Notes under the pieces: generated by a model
The model's input: only the letters and a program-made list of their open reading frames with translations
What the model was told of the DNA's origin: nothing
Databases searched by the model: none
Made by a program: the position numbers and the translations under genes
Part shown: one piece after another, positions 1 to 10,017 of the stretch
Numbering within the stretch: position 1 is the stretch's first letter
How the letters are laid out: the number at the start of each line of letters is the position of its first letter
Source: Pseudomonas phenolilytica
Lineage (GTDB): Bacteria; Pseudomonadota; Gammaproteobacteria; Pseudomonadales; Pseudomonadaceae
Reading direction: 5' to 3'
Assembly: GCF_021432765.1 (NCBI RefSeq)
Contig: NZ_CP058908.1
Coordinates: 450,001-514,000 of the forward strand
DNA length: 64,000 nucleotides

Positions 1-2340
1 CAGGCGCGCCAGCTGAATTTCGGCGATACCGGCGATCTGTTCGCGTGCCAGCGGATCGAATACCACGACCTCATCGATACGGTTGATGAACTCCGGACGG
101 AAATGATGCCCCACCGCATCCATCACCGCCGCACGCTGGGCGTCAGGATCGCCGACCAACTCCTGGATCTGCATCGAACCGAGATTGGAGGTCATCACGA
201 TCACGGTGTTCTTGAAGTCCACGGTACGCCCGTGGCTATCGGTCAGGCGGCCATCCTCCAGCACCTGCAGCAAGACGTTGAACACGTCCGGATGGGCCTT
301 TTCCACCTCATCCATCAGCACCACGGAGTATGGCTTGCGCCGCACCGCCTCGGTCAGGTAGCCGCCCTCCTCGTAGCCGACGTAGCCCGGCGGTGCACCG
401 ATCAGCCGCGCCACCGAGTGCTTCTCCATGAACTCGGACATGTCGATGCGGATCATTGCCTCCTCGGTATCGAAGAGGAACTCGGCCAGCGCCTTGCATA
501 GCTCGGTCTTGCCCACACCGGTCGGACCGAGGAAGAGGAACGAGCCGCTCGGCCGATTCGGATCGGCCAGACCGGCGCGCGAGCGGCGCACCGCATTGGC
601 CACCGCGACCACCGCCTCGTGCTGACCAATGACGCGCTGGTGCAACATATCCTCCATGCGCAGCAGCTTTTCGCGTTCTCCCTCGAGCATTTTCGACACG
701 GGGATGCCGGTCCACTTCGAGACCACCTCGGCGATCTCTTCGTCGGTCACCTTGTTGCGCAGCAGCTGATTCTCGGTCTTGCCGTGCTGATCGACCATCT
801 GCAGGCTGCGCTCCAGGTCGGGAATGATCCCGTACTGCAGCTCGGCCATGCGCGCCAAGTCGCCCTTGCGCCGCGCCGCCTCGAGATCGGCCTTGGCCTG
901 CTCGATCTTCTGCTGCAGCTGCGCCGAGCCCTGCACCTCTGCCTTCTCCGACTTCCAGATTTCCTCGAGGTCGGCGTACTCCTTCTCCAGCTTGGCGATA
1001 TCGTCTTCCAGCTTGGCCAGGCGCTTGCGGGTCGCCTCATCGTCTTCCTTCTTCAGCGCCTCGCGCTCGATCTTCAGCTGGATCAGCCGGCGGTCCAGAC
1101 GATCCAGCGCCTCGGGCTTGGAATCGATTTCCATGCGGATGCGGCTGGCCGCCTCGTCGATCAGATCGATGGCCTTGTCCGGCAGCTGGCGGTCGGTGAT
1201 GTAGCGATGGCTGAGCTTGGCCGCGGCGATGATCGCTCCGTCGGTGATGGTCACACCGTGGTGCACTTCGTAGCGTTCCTTCAGGCCACGCAGGATGGCG
1301 ATGGTGTCCTCCTCGCTCGGCTCGTCCACCAGCACCTTCTGGAAGCGCCGCTCCAGCGCGGCGTCCTTCTCGATGTACTGGCGGTACTCATCCAGCGTGG
1401 TGGCGCCCACGCAATGCAGCTCACCGCGCGCCAGGGCTGGTTTGAGCATGTTACCGGCGTCCATCGCCCCCTCGGCCTTGCCGGCGCCGACCATCGTGTG
1501 CAGCTCGTCGATGAACAGGATCACCCGCCCTTCCTGCTTGGACAGCTCGTTGAGCACCGCCTTGAGGCGCTCCTCGAACTCGCCGCGGAACTTGGCACCG
1601 GCGATGAGTGCGCCCATGTCCAGCGCCAGCAGGCGCTTGTCCTTCAGGCCGTCAGGGACCTCGCCATTGACGATGCGCTGCGCCAGCCCCTCGACGATGG
1701 CCGTCTTGCCCACGCCCGGCTCGCCGATCAGTACCGGGTTGTTCTTGGTGCGCCGCTGCAGAACCTGGATGGTGCGACGGATCTCGTCATCACGGCCGAT
1801 CACCGGATCGAGCTTGCCGTCCTCGGCACGCTTGGTCATGTCCACCGTGTACTTGTCGAGCGCCTGACGTGATTCTTCGGCGTTGGGATCGTTGACCGCC
1901 TCGCCCCCGCGCAGGTTGGCGATGGCGTTTTCCAGCGCCTTCTTCGATACGCCTTGTGCCAGCAACAGTTTGCCGAGACGGGTGTTCGCATCGAGAGCAG
2001 CCAGCAGCACCAGTTCGCTGGAGATGTACTGGTCGCCCTTCTGCTGCGCCAGGCGATCAGCCTGGTTGAGCAGGCGCGCCAGATCCTGGGACATGTTCAT
2101 GTCGCCAGTCGGGTTCTGCAGCTTGGGCAGCTGATCGAGCTCTTTGGTCAGCGCCTGGCGCAGCGCGGCGATATCGAAGCCGACCTGCATCAGCAATGGC
2201 CTGATCGAGCCGCCCTGCTGCTCCAGCAGGGCCTGCATCAGGTGCAGCGGTTCGATAGCCGGATGATCCAGGCCAACCGCGATGGATTGTGCATCGGAGA
2301 GCGCAAGCTGGAGCTTGCTGGTCAGACGATCGATACGCAT
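1..2340 (-). CDS. clpB: ATP-dependent chaperone ClpB, 3' end outside the window
   Basis: ClpB is the cytosolic Hsp100 disaggregase that works with DnaK to rescue aggregated proteins. The 780 codons seen here cover the N-domain (starting [18 protein letters not shown]), the first AAA+ module, the long coiled-coil middle domain (plus-strand about 700-1150) and most of the second AAA+ module. Roughly the last 75 residues lie beyond base 1. The family is usually about 855 residues long. The start at 2340 is the conserved ClpB N-terminus. A heat-shock promoter sits about 75-100 bases upstream. The gene is separate from pgeF, with about 160 bases between them. The identification is firm; only the C-terminus is unseen. 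Confidence 0.96.
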   Translation of the reverse strand, partial: MRIDRLTSKLQLALSDAQSIAVGLDHPAIEPLHLMQALLEQQGGSIRPLLMQVGFDIAALRQALTKELDQLPKLQNPTGDMNMSQDLARLLNQADRLAQQKGDQYISSELVLLAALDANTRLGKLLLAQGVSKKALENAIANLRGGEAVNDPNAEESRQALDKYTVDMTKRAEDGKLDPVIGRDDEIRRTIQVLQRRTKNNPVLIGEPGVGKTAIVEGLAQRIVNGEVPDGLKDKRLLALDMGALIAGAKFRGEFEERLKAVLNELSKQEGRVILFIDELHTMVGAGKAEGAMDAGNMLKPALARGELHCVGATTLDEYRQYIEKDAALERRFQKVLVDEPSEEDTIAILRGLKERYEVHHGVTITDGAIIAAAKLSHRYITDRQLPDKAIDLIDEAASRIRMEIDSKPEALDRLDRRLIQLKIEREALKKEDDEATRKRLAKLEDDIAKLEKEYADLEEIWKSEKAEVQGSAQLQQKIEQAKADLEAARRKGDLARMAELQYGIIPDLERSLQMVDQHGKTENQLLRNKVTDEEIAEVVSKWTGIPVSKMLEGEREKLLRMEDMLHQRVIGQHEAVVAVANAVRRSRAGLADPNRPSGSFLFLGPTGVGKTELCKALAEFLFDTEEAMIRIDMSEFMEKHSVARLIGAPPGYVGYEEGGYLTEAVRRKPYSVVLMDEVEKAHPDVFNVLLQVLEDGRLTDSHGRTVDFKNTVIVMTSNLGSMQIQELVGDPDAQRAAVMDAVGHHFRPEFINRIDEVVVFDPLAREQIAGIAEIQLARL

Positions 2341-2412
2341 GAACGTTCATCCTCAAGTGAAGCGGGCCGGCACACCGAATCGCGCCATGAGAAACGCCCG
2401 CGAGATGCAGAA

Positions 2413-2441
2413 TAGATGAGGATTATTGTTGGCGATTCAAG
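2413..2441 (-). promoter_or_regulatory. sigma-32 (RpoH) heat-shock promoter of clpB
   Basis: Read on the minus strand, CTTGAAT is followed by 13 bases and then CCTCATCTA. This is close to the RpoH consensus CTTGAAA-N11-16-CCCCATNTA. It lies about 73 bases upstream of the clpB start, facing the gene. A heat-shock promoter is expected for clpB. This is inferred from the sequence match only. Confidence 0.7.
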
Positions 2442-2501
2442 CCAGGCGGCATTGATGCATGTCATGCGGCAGGGCAAACCGGCGACAGGCCAGCGCTTCG
2501 C

Positions 2502-3239
2502 TCAGCCGTCGATCCATACCAGACTGGCGAAGCGGCCGGTACGCGCGGTTCGGCGATACGAATAGAAGCGAGCGTCGCTGAACGTGCACAGACCGCCGCC
2601 ATAGACGGCGTCGACGCCGACCGCAGCCAGCCGAATGCGGGCCAGCTGGTACAGATCGGCCATGAAGCGCCCGGCATTGCGGCTCGGCACAAACGCCTCG
2701 GTTGCATCGGCATGCTGCGCCACGAATGCCTCGCGCACCTCGGGGCCGACCTCAAACACCGCCGGACCGATGGCCGGCCCGAGCCAGACCAGCAGCTCCG
2801 CAGCCGGTACCGCCAGCGCGCCGAGCGTCGTCTCGAGCACGCCGCCGGCCAGCCCCCGCCAGCCCGCGTGCGCCGCCGCGACGCGCGTGCCGGCGCGGTT
2901 GCAGAACAGTACCGGCAGGCAATCCGCCGTCAGCACAGCGCAGGCCTCACCCGGCACATCGCTCCAGCTGGCATCAGCCGTCGCGCAACTGTCGGCCATG
3001 GCCTTGATCGCCGTACTCGAATGCACCTGGCTCAACCAGGCCGGTCGGCAGCCAAGCAGGTCCTGCAAATGCTGGCGATTCCAAGCGACCGCCGACGGAT
3101 CGTCGCCGACGTGATCACCAAGGTTGAAGCTGTCGAACGGCGGCACGCTAATACCGCCCGTACGAGTGGTCACGCAGGCGCGGATCATCGCCGGGGCCGG
3201 CCAGTCCGGCAGCAGCCAGCCATGCGGCCAGCTACTCAC
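2502..3239 (-). CDS. pgeF: Peptidoglycan editing factor PgeF (YfiH/DUF152, polyphenol-oxidase/laccase-domain family)
   Basis: This 245-residue protein has the YfiH family signature: MxxTTRxGGxSxxPFxSFNLGDHVGDDP near residues 20-45, a Cys/His-bearing core around 110-140 (LTADCLPVLF, AAHAGWRGL), and a C-terminal YSYRRTARTGRFASLVW. Family members bind metal and have been described as multicopper-oxidase-like. In E. coli, YfiH removes L-Ser wrongly placed in peptidoglycan stems, hence PgeF. The start is GTG at 3239, which overlaps the rluD stop as GTGA and indicates translational coupling. An in-frame ATG about 17 codons later is the alternative start. The rluD-pgeF-clpB order is the usual one in pseudomonads. 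Confidence 0.88.
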   Translation of the reverse strand: MSSWPHGWLLPDWPAPAMIRACVTTRTGGISVPPFDSFNLGDHVGDDPSAVAWNRQHLQDLLGCRPAWLSQVHSSTAIKAMADSCATADASWSDVPGEACAVLTADCLPVLFCNRAGTRVAAAHAGWRGLAGGVLETTLGALAVPAAELLVWLGPAIGPAVFEVGPEVREAFVAQHADATEAFVPSRNAGRFMADLYQLARIRLAAVGVDAVYGGGLCTFSDARFYSYRRTARTGRFASLVWIDG

Positions 3240-4210
3240 CCGACGAACGCCTCGCGATCTTGCTGCAGCAGCGTCAACAGCCAGACGAAGTCATCCGGCA
3301 GCGTCGACTCCCACTTCATCCGCTCGCCGGTGGCCGGATGATCCAGCTCGAGGAAACGCGCATGAAGCGCCTGGCGCGGAAACTCGCGCAGGGTCTGCAC
3401 CAGCGTCGGATTGGCCGCCGGGGGAATACGGAAGCGTCCGGCATATAGCGGATCGCCCACCAGCGGATAGCCGATATGGGTCATGTGCACGCGAATCTGG
3501 TGGGTGCGCCCGGTTTCCAGCTTGACCCGCACATGGGTGTGCGCACGGAAGCGTTCGAGCACGCGGAAATGGCTGACCGCCGGCTTACCGCCCTCCACCA
3601 CCGCCATGCGCTGGCGCTGCTGGCCGTGGCGACCGATCGGCGCATCGACGGTGCCGCCGGTGATGACCACACCGACCACGATCGCCTCATAGATACGACT
3701 GACGCTACGCGCCTGCAACTGCTCGACCAGCCGCGTCTGCGCCTGCAACGTCTTGGCGACCACCATCAGGCCGGTGGTGTCCTTGTCCAGACGATGCACG
3801 ATGCCGGCGCGCGGCACGTTGATCAGATCCGGCACGTGGTGTAGCAACGCATTGAGCAGCGTGCCGTCGGCATGTCCGGCAGCTGGATGCACGACCAACC
3901 CGGCCGGCTTGTCGATGACCAGGATGTGCTCGTCTTCGTAGACGATATCAAGCGGAATCTCCTGTGCCAGCCACTCGCCCTGCGCCTGCTGCTCGGCGTT
4001 CAGTTCGAGGATCGCGCCGGCGTGCACCGTATCGCGCGGGCGCAGCACGGCGCCGTCGACCCTAAGCAGGCCGTCCTTGATCCAGGCAGCCAGGCGCGAA
4101 CGCGAATACTCGGAAAACAACTGTGCTGCGACCTGGTCGAGACGTTGGCCGCCGAGGTCGAACGGCACCTCGGCACGCATATGAATAGCCTGTTTGGAAA
4201 TCTCGGACAT
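3236..4210 (-). CDS. rluD: 23S rRNA pseudouridine(1911/1915/1917) synthase RluD
   Basis: RluD isomerises uridines of helix 69 in 23S rRNA during late 50S assembly. The 324 residues show an N-terminal S4-like RNA-binding domain ([19 protein letters not shown], residues about 23-41). The RluA-family catalytic domain follows, with the motif [18 protein letters not shown] containing the nucleophilic Asp (RLD). The RTHQIRVHM stretch near residue 235 is also typical. The length matches the family. It is divergent from bamD across about 147 bases and overlaps pgeF by 4 bases. An RluC assignment is less likely because the bamD and clpB neighbours and the N-terminus fit RluD. Confidence 0.94.
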   Translation of the reverse strand: MSEISKQAIHMRAEVPFDLGGQRLDQVAAQLFSEYSRSRLAAWIKDGLLRVDGAVLRPRDTVHAGAILELNAEQQAQGEWLAQEIPLDIVYEDEHILVIDKPAGLVVHPAAGHADGTLLNALLHHVPDLINVPRAGIVHRLDKDTTGLMVVAKTLQAQTRLVEQLQARSVSRIYEAIVVGVVITGGTVDAPIGRHGQQRQRMAVVEGGKPAVSHFRVLERFRAHTHVRVKLETGRTHQIRVHMTHIGYPLVGDPLYAGRFRIPPAANPTLVQTLREFPRQALHARFLELDHPATGERMKWESTLPDDFVWLLTLLQQDREAFVG

Positions 4211-4357
4211 AGGGGCACTGCGGCGGGGGCGCAGGCTTTGGTTTCGCCTGCACGCTTGTGTTTAAATACGGCGTCTTTGTCCCGGCTGACCGGGGCGCTC
4301 ATCATAACAGGACGGCTCCGTGCGAGACAGCCAGCCGTCACAGGGACGCAAGCCGCC

Positions 4358-5347
4358 ATGCAAGTGAAACACCTGCTGCTGATCGCCATCCTCGCACTTA
4401 CCGCCGCCTGCTCCTCCACCGAGACCGTCGACGAAAACCTGGGTGAGGTCGAACTGTATCAGCAGGCCCAAGCCGACCTGGACAACAAGGCTTACACCAG
4501 CGCCATCAGCAAGCTCAAGGCCCTGGAATCGCGCTATCCGTTCGGCCGCTTCGCCGAGCAGGCCCAGCTGGAACTGATCTACGCCTACTACCGCAACCTC
4601 GAACCGGAAGCCGCGCGCTCCTCGGCGGAACGCTTCATCCGCCTGCACCCGCAGCATCCGAACGTCGACTATGCCTACTACCTCAAGGGGCTGGCCTCGT
4701 TCGATCAGGATCGCGGCCTGCTCGCCCGCTTCCTGCCGCTGGACATGACCAAGCGCGACCCTGGTGCCGCCCGCGATTCGTTCAACGAGTTCGCCCAGCT
4801 TACCAGCCGCTACCCCAACAGCCGCTATGCCCCGGACGCCAAGGCGCGCATGATCTACCTGCGCAACCTGCTGGCGGCCAACGAGATCCACGTGGCGCAT
4901 TACTACCTCAAGCGCCAGGCCTACGTCGCCGCTGCCAACCGTGGCCGCTACGTGGTGGAAAATTTTCAGGGCACGCCGGCAGTCGCCGACGGCCTGGCAG
5001 TGATGACCGAGGCCTATCAGCGTCTGGGCCTCGAGGAGCTGGCGGCGACCAGCCTGCAGACCCTCGAGGCCAACTACCCGGACCACGAGACGCTGGAAGA
5101 CGGCACCTTCACCCCACGCGAAACCGAGGCCGACACCCGCGGCTGGTTGAGCCAGGCCACCCTCGGCCTGATCGAAAGCGAAGCGCCGCGCCCGGACACC
5201 TCGCGCGCCAATCGGGACGTGATTCGGCAGTACGAAGCCGCCGCGCAGGACCTGCCAGAAGAACTGCGCCCCGTACTCAAGGAAGCCGAACAACCGAGTG
5301 GAGAACGCTCCTGGTGGAGCTACCTGACCTTCGGCCTGTTCGACTGA
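4358..5347 (+). CDS. bamD: Outer membrane protein assembly lipoprotein BamD (ComL)
   Basis: BamD is the essential lipoprotein partner of BamA in the complex that inserts beta-barrel proteins into the outer membrane. Translation from 4358 gives 329 residues with a lipoprotein signal peptide ending in LTAAC, so Cys18 is the lipidation site. The rest is a run of TPR-like helices (for example [20 protein letters not shown] and [20 protein letters not shown]). The reading frame is open further upstream, but only this start gives the signal peptide. A pseudomonad-type extended C-terminus after residue 250 is present. It is transcribed divergently from rluD. Confidence 0.95.
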   Translation: MQVKHLLLIAILALTAACSSTETVDENLGEVELYQQAQADLDNKAYTSAISKLKALESRYPFGRFAEQAQLELIYAYYRNLEPEAARSSAERFIRLHPQHPNVDYAYYLKGLASFDQDRGLLARFLPLDMTKRDPGAARDSFNEFAQLTSRYPNSRYAPDAKARMIYLRNLLAANEIHVAHYYLKRQAYVAAANRGRYVVENFQGTPAVADGLAVMTEAYQRLGLEELAATSLQTLEANYPDHETLEDGTFTPRETEADTRGWLSQATLGLIESEAPRPDTSRANRDVIRQYEAAAQDLPEELRPVLKEAEQPSGERSWWSYLTFGLFD

Positions 5348-5433
5348 CACCCGCGTCAGCAACCGTCAGGCCCGGTGAGCCCCAACGCCGCCGGGCGTTA
5401 TGCAATCTTGTTGCGCCTGTCAGGAAGAGATAA

Positions 5434-5661
5434 ATGGGCCTGATTCGTCTACTGTTCTGGATCGCTCTGATCGCAGCGGCCTTCTGGCTGTGGCGACGCA
5501 TGACGCGCAAGCCCAAGCGCAGCCCCGAGCCGAGCGCGCAGCCGATGGTGCGCTGCGCTCATTGCGGAGTGCACCTGCCGCGCTCGCAGGCGGTACAGGG
5601 CAAGGAGCGCTGGTACTGCAGCCAAGCGCATCTGCAGGATGGCGAGGCTGGTGGGCACTGA
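5434..5661 (+). CDS. PP0621-family small membrane-anchored zinc-ribbon protein
   Basis: This 75-residue protein has one N-terminal membrane segment (about residues 4-20), a short basic linker (RRMTRKPKR), and a small domain with Cys41, His43, Cys44 and Cys62, His66, spaced like a zinc ribbon or MYND-like finger. I recognise it as the small protein called the PP0621 family in Pseudomonas, which lies between bamD and pilS. Its function is unknown. An AGGAAGAG ribosome site precedes the ATG. Its 3' end overlaps the pilS start by up to 23 bases, so the two may be translationally coupled. The zinc binding and the inside-facing domain are inferences. Confidence 0.85.
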   Translation: MGLIRLLFWIALIAAAFWLWRRMTRKPKRSPEPSAQPMVRCAHCGVHLPRSQAVQGKERWYCSQAHLQDGEAGGH

Positions 5662-7243
5662 GAACCTGGCCTTCCTGGGCGACCAGGGCCGGCGCATCCT
5701 GCGGCTGTATCATCTTTATCGCCTGACCATTGGTCTGGCGCTGGTGCTGCTGATCAGCAGCGATCTGCACGACAGCCTGCTGCAGATGAGCAACCCGGCG
5801 ATGTTCAGCAACGGCGCCTGGCTCTACCTGATCCTTAACATCGTCGTGTCCGTGCTGGTGCAGAATCCGAAACGGGATATGCCGGTGCTGGGCCTGGCGC
5901 TGATGGATGTGATCCTGCTATCGGGCCTGTTCTATTTCGCCGGCGGCACCCCCAGCGGCATCGGCAATCTGCTGATCGTCGCCGTCGCCATCGCCAACAT
6001 TCTGCTGCGCGGTCGGGTGGGCTTCTTCGTCGCGGCGGTCGCGGCCATCGGCCTGATCTACCTGACCTTCTATCTCAGCCTGAGCAGACCGGAAGCCGCG
6101 CGCCAGTTCGTCCAGGCCGCAGCGCTGGGCACCCTGTGCTTCGCCGCCGCCCTGCTGGTTCAGGGGCTAACCCGCCGCCTGCAGGCCAGCGAACACCTGG
6201 CACGGCAGCGTGCCGAGGATGTCGCCAACCTGGAAGCACTGAACGCGCTGATTCTGCAACGCATGCGCACCGGCATCCTGGTACTCGACCCGCAACGACA
6301 GGTGCTGCTGGCCAACCAGGGCGCGCAACAGCTGCTCGAGCAGCCGGAGACCGGCGGGCTGCCGCTCGCCGAATACTGCCCGGACCTGCTGAATCGCCTG
6401 CAGCAATGGCAGAGCAACCCGACCCTGCGCCCGGAGCCGCTGAAGATCGGCCAGAGCGGCCCGATCGTGCAGCCGAGTTTCGCCTCGCTGCAGCATGGCG
6501 AGAAACGCAACACGCTGGTGTTTCTCGAGGACAGCTCGCACATCGCGCAGAAGGCCCAGCAGCTCAAGCTCGCCTCGCTCGGCCGCCTGACTGCCAGCAT
6601 CGCCCACGAGATCCGCAACCCGCTTGGTGCCATCAGCCACGCGGCCCAGCTGCTGCACGAGTCCGAATCCCTGGATGCGGCGGACCGCCGTCTGGCGCAG
6701 ATCATCCAGGATCATTCGCGGCGCATGAATCTGGTCATCGAGAACGTCCTGCAGCTCTCGCGCCGACGCCAGGCCGAACCGCAGCTACTGGATCTCAAGT
6801 ATTGGCTGCACCGCTTCGTCAGCGAGCTGCGCAACACTCTGGCACCGCAGCAGAGCGTTCACCTGGAAGTCATCGGCAGCTCGCTGCAGACGCGCATGGA
6901 CCCCAATCAGCTCACCCAGGTGCTGACCAATCTCGTGCAGAACGGCCTGCGCTACAGCGGCTTGCGCCATGCGTGCGCCCAGGTATGGTTGCGCCTGTAT
7001 CGCGACCCGGCCAGCGACCTGCCGGTGGTGGAGGTCCTCGACAATGGCGACGGAGTGGCCGCCGAGCAGCTGCAGAACATTTTCGAGCCCTTCTTTACTA
7101 CCGAGAGCAAAGGTACCGGACTGGGCCTGTATATTTCTCGCGAGCTGTGCGAAAGCAACCAGGCGCGCCTGGATTACCGCGAGCGCCCGGAGGGTGGCAG
7201 CTGCTTTCATATCGTCTTTGCGCATGCGAGCAAGACCAGCTGA
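5639..7243 (+). CDS. pilS: Two-component sensor histidine kinase PilS
   Basis: PilS is the inner-membrane kinase that phosphorylates PilR to control pilA transcription and type IV pili. The 534 residues begin with a cluster of six hydrophobic helices (about residues 25-185), then a PAS-like region. The HisKA motif SIAHEIRNPLGAISH follows, with the phospho-acceptor His at residue 323. The catalytic ATP-binding domain comes next, with N box LVQNGLRYS, DNGDG, FEPFFTTESKGTGLGL. The polar-pilin-type N-terminal sequence (RILRLYHLYRLTIGLALVLL) matches PilS closely. The ATG at 5639 lies inside the upstream gene; an in-frame GTG at 5651 is an alternative start. pilR follows 121 bases later. Confidence 0.94.
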   Translation: MARLVGTENLAFLGDQGRRILRLYHLYRLTIGLALVLLISSDLHDSLLQMSNPAMFSNGAWLYLILNIVVSVLVQNPKRDMPVLGLALMDVILLSGLFYFAGGTPSGIGNLLIVAVAIANILLRGRVGFFVAAVAAIGLIYLTFYLSLSRPEAARQFVQAAALGTLCFAAALLVQGLTRRLQASEHLARQRAEDVANLEALNALILQRMRTGILVLDPQRQVLLANQGAQQLLEQPETGGLPLAEYCPDLLNRLQQWQSNPTLRPEPLKIGQSGPIVQPSFASLQHGEKRNTLVFLEDSSHIAQKAQQLKLASLGRLTASIAHEIRNPLGAISHAAQLLHESESLDAADRRLAQIIQDHSRRMNLVIENVLQLSRRRQAEPQLLDLKYWLHRFVSELRNTLAPQQSVHLEVIGSSLQTRMDPNQLTQVLTNLVQNGLRYSGLRHACAQVWLRLYRDPASDLPVVEVLDNGDGVAAEQLQNIFEPFFTTESKGTGLGLYISRELCESNQARLDYRERPEGGSCFHIVFAHASKTS

Positions 7244-7364
7244 GCGCACCGATCACGGGCGCACCCGATCACACAACGACCAACCCGGTCTCCGCCAGGC
7301 CGAGCCGGGGCGTTAACATGACCCACCGCCGCCATCGGCGAACCGAACCAACGAAGCAGGACCC

Positions 7365-8705
7365 ATGAGCGCCCGCCAGAAAGCACTGATCATCGATGAC
7401 GAGCCCGACATTCGCGAACTCCTGGAAATCACCCTGGGGCGCATGAAGCTCGACACCCGCAGCGCCCGCAACCTCAAGGAGGCCCGCGAGTGGCTGGCGC
7501 GCGAGCACTATGACCTGTGCCTGACCGACATGCGCCTGCCCGATGGCAGCGGACTGGAGCTGGTGCAGCTCATCCAGCAACAGCACCCGCAGCTGCCGGT
7601 TGCGATGATCACCGCCTACGGCAGCCTGGACACCGCCATCAGCGCGCTCAAGGCCGGCGCCTTCGACTTCCTGACCAAGCCGGTCGATCTCAACCGTCTG
7701 CGCGAGCTGGTCAGCACCGCACTGCGCGTACGCAGCGCCCCCACCGAAGCGGCACCTGTGGACAGCCGTCTGCTCGGCAGCTCACCGCCGATGAAGGTGC
7801 TGCGCAAGCAGATCGACAAACTCGCCCGCAGCCAGGCGCCGGTCTACATCAGCGGCGAATCCGGCAGCGGCAAGGAGCTGGTGGCGCGGCTGATTCACGA
7901 ACAGGGGCCGCGCAGCGAGCGGCCGTTCGTACCGGTCAACTGCGGAGCGATTCCCTCGGAACTGATGGAGAGCGAGTTCTTCGGTCACAAGAAGGGCAGC
8001 TTCAGCGGTGCCATCGAAGACAAACCCGGACTGTTCCAGGTAGCCAATGGCGGCACCCTGTTCCTCGACGAAGTAGCCGACCTGCCGCTGCCGATGCAGG
8101 TCAAGTTGCTGCGCGCCATTCAGGAAAAAGCCGTGCGCGCGGTTGGCGGCACTCAGGAAGTGCTGGTCGATGTGCGCATCCTCTGTGCCACCCACAAGGA
8201 TCTCGCCGGCGAAGTCGCCGCCGGGCGCTTCCGTCAGGACCTGTACTACCGCCTCAACGTCATCGAACTGCGCGTGCCGCCGTTGCGCGAGCGTCGCGAA
8301 GACATCGCCCTGCTGGCCGATGCGATGTTGCGCCGCCTGGCGCAGGAATGCGGCGACAGCCCGGCGCACCTGCACCCCGACGCCTTGGCAAAATTGCTGG
8401 CCTACCGCTTTCCAGGCAACGTGCGCGAACTGGAGAACATGCTCGAACGAGCCTACACCCTGTGCGACGGCGACGAGATCAAGGCTGCGGACCTGCGCCT
8501 GGCCGACAGCCCCGGCCCAGGAGAAAGCGGAGAAGTCAGCTTGGCGCAGATCGACAGTCTGGAAGACCATCTGGAAGAAATCGAACGCAAGCTGATCATG
8601 CAGGCGCTCGAGGAAACCCGCTGGAACCGCACCGCCGCGGCACAGCGCCTGGGGCTGACCTTCCGCTCGATGCGTTATCGACTGAAGAAGCTCGGCCTGG
8701 ATTGA
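7365..8705 (+). CDS. pilR: Sigma-54-dependent response regulator PilR
   Basis: PilR activates the RpoN-dependent pilin promoter. The 446 residues comprise a receiver domain (DDE at 11-13, phospho-acceptor Asp55 in LTDMRLPDGSG, conserved Lys in FLTKPVD), an AAA+ sigma-54 activation domain (Walker A GESGSGKE, Walker B GGTLFLDEVADL, arginine-finger region RQDLYYRLNVIELRVPPLRER) and a Fis-type helix-turn-helix at the C-terminus (NRTAAAQRLGLTFRSMRYRL). The sigma-54 contact loop reads GSFSGA at residues 211-216, where the family usually has GAFTGA or GSFTGA. It pairs with pilS immediately upstream. The identification is very secure. Confidence 0.95.
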   Translation: MSARQKALIIDDEPDIRELLEITLGRMKLDTRSARNLKEAREWLAREHYDLCLTDMRLPDGSGLELVQLIQQQHPQLPVAMITAYGSLDTAISALKAGAFDFLTKPVDLNRLRELVSTALRVRSAPTEAAPVDSRLLGSSPPMKVLRKQIDKLARSQAPVYISGESGSGKELVARLIHEQGPRSERPFVPVNCGAIPSELMESEFFGHKKGSFSGAIEDKPGLFQVANGGTLFLDEVADLPLPMQVKLLRAIQEKAVRAVGGTQEVLVDVRILCATHKDLAGEVAAGRFRQDLYYRLNVIELRVPPLRERREDIALLADAMLRRLAQECGDSPAHLHPDALAKLLAYRFPGNVRELENMLERAYTLCDGDEIKAADLRLADSPGPGESGEVSLAQIDSLEDHLEEIERKLIMQALEETRWNRTAAAQRLGLTFRSMRYRLKKLGLD

Positions 8706-8721
8706 GCCGCCAGCAGGTCAC

Positions 8722-8749
8722 GCATCGCGCCGATCCTCCGGCGCGATGC
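8722..8749. terminator. Hairpin between convergent pilR and the DUF2333 gene
   Basis: There is a perfect 10-base inverted repeat, GCATCGCGCC and GGCGCGATGC, around an 8-base loop. It lies in the 59-base gap between two converging genes. No clear run of T follows on either strand, so it may stop transcription weakly or protect mRNA ends rather than act as a classic intrinsic terminator. Confidence 0.45.
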
Positions 8750-8764
8750 CGCCTGCCGTAGTCC

Positions 8765-9823
8765 TTACCCCTGCGAGAGCAGGTTGCGCAGATCGATGAT
8801 CGCCGCGTTGGCACGCGAGATGTAGTTGGCCATCACCAGCGAGTGGTTGGCGAGCATCCCGTAGCCGCTGCCATTGAGCACCATCGGACTCCACAGCGGC
8901 TCCTGCACCGCCTCCAGTTCGCGAATGATCTGCCGGACGCTGACGGTGGCGTTTTTCTTGGCCAGCACGTCGGCAAAATCCACTTCGATGGCCCGCAGCA
9001 AGTGCGACAGCGCCCAGGCCTGACCACGCGCCTCGTAGAACACGTTGTCGATCTGCAGCCAGGGCGTCTCGACCACCTGCTCGCGGACCTCGGGCACGAC
9101 GCCGGCGCGCTCCTGCTCGGGCGCCAGGTTGGTATCCAGACGCACGCGACCGACGCTGGCGGACAGACGCTGCGACAGCGAGCCAAGTCGTGTCGCGACA
9201 TCGCCCAGCCAGTTGTTCAGATTGTCGGCGCGGGTATAGAACAGCGCTTTCGGCGCCGGATCGCTCAGGCGCGCCAGATAACGATCCAGCGCGCGGATGC
9301 CGTTGCGGTATTCGGACTCGGACGCCGGCAATGCCCAGCTACGATTGTCGAAATTGAACAGCGGCTCGCTCTTCGACAGATCAGGGTCTTCGGTGGACTG
9401 CGACTGCGAGCGGGTGAAGTCCTTGCGCAGCGCGCGGCTCAGGTCGCGTACCTGAACCAGCACGCCGTATTCCCAACTCGGCATGTTGTCCAGCCAGAGT
9501 CCCGGCGGCGCGACGTCGTTGCTCAGGTAGCCACCCGGCTTGTCCAGCAAGGTGCTGGCCACACGCTTGAGGGTTTCGACGGTGGTATAGCCATTGACCA
9601 GCTGGCGTTGCGAGTTCGCCGCCGCCTCGCGTGCGTGCTGCGGGACCTGGAACAATGCGGGCTCGCGGCTCCAGTACCAGCCCACGATCAGCGCCGCCAG
9701 CAGAAGCAGCCCGACCACCACGGCAAGTGCCGACCACAGCGGGCTTCCCGCGCGCGAAGCGGTTGCCGTCGCACCGCCGCTCGAGCGGCCGAAACGGGCA
9801 AAGCGGTTCTTCCAGTCCAGCAT
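8765..9823 (-). CDS. DUF2333 family membrane-anchored protein of unknown function
   Basis: This protein of about 352 residues has one membrane anchor near the N-terminus (about 30-52, SALAVVVGLLLLAALIVGWYW) preceded by a Ser/Ala/Gly-rich cytoplasmic segment. A large, mostly helical domain follows that should lie in the periplasm. The sequence resembles the pseudomonad DUF2333 family, for which I know no function. There is no enzyme motif I can point to. The ATG at 9823 is chosen; an in-frame TTG two codons upstream (9829) is closer to the AAGGA site and cannot be excluded. The gene converges on pilR and is divergent from the diguanylate cyclase gene. Confidence 0.75.
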   Translation of the reverse strand: MLDWKNRFARFGRSSGGATATASRAGSPLWSALAVVVGLLLLAALIVGWYWSREPALFQVPQHAREAAANSQRQLVNGYTTVETLKRVASTLLDKPGGYLSNDVAPPGLWLDNMPSWEYGVLVQVRDLSRALRKDFTRSQSQSTEDPDLSKSEPLFNFDNRSWALPASESEYRNGIRALDRYLARLSDPAPKALFYTRADNLNNWLGDVATRLGSLSQRLSASVGRVRLDTNLAPEQERAGVVPEVREQVVETPWLQIDNVFYEARGQAWALSHLLRAIEVDFADVLAKKNATVSVRQIIRELEAVQEPLWSPMVLNGSGYGMLANHSLVMANYISRANAAIIDLRNLLSQG

Positions 9824-10017
9824 GGGCAAAATGTCCTTCTCTTGGATTCAGAGGGTCTGACCGCCTGAGGCGGGCCGCGTTGCGGTAAGGATGCTCACTA
9901 TAACGTAGCTCCCAGGCATCCTCTGCCGCAATTTGCGAACCACTACCGCCTGCGGCAGCCTCCAGACCCGCACACCGGTGATAGCATGGCGCCACCACAA
10001 AACGGCGCCGCCCCCGA

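Noticed and set aside
3872..4357. Upstream extension of BamD of about 160 codons
   Set aside because: It runs antisense through rluD. The lipoprotein signal peptide starts at 4358.
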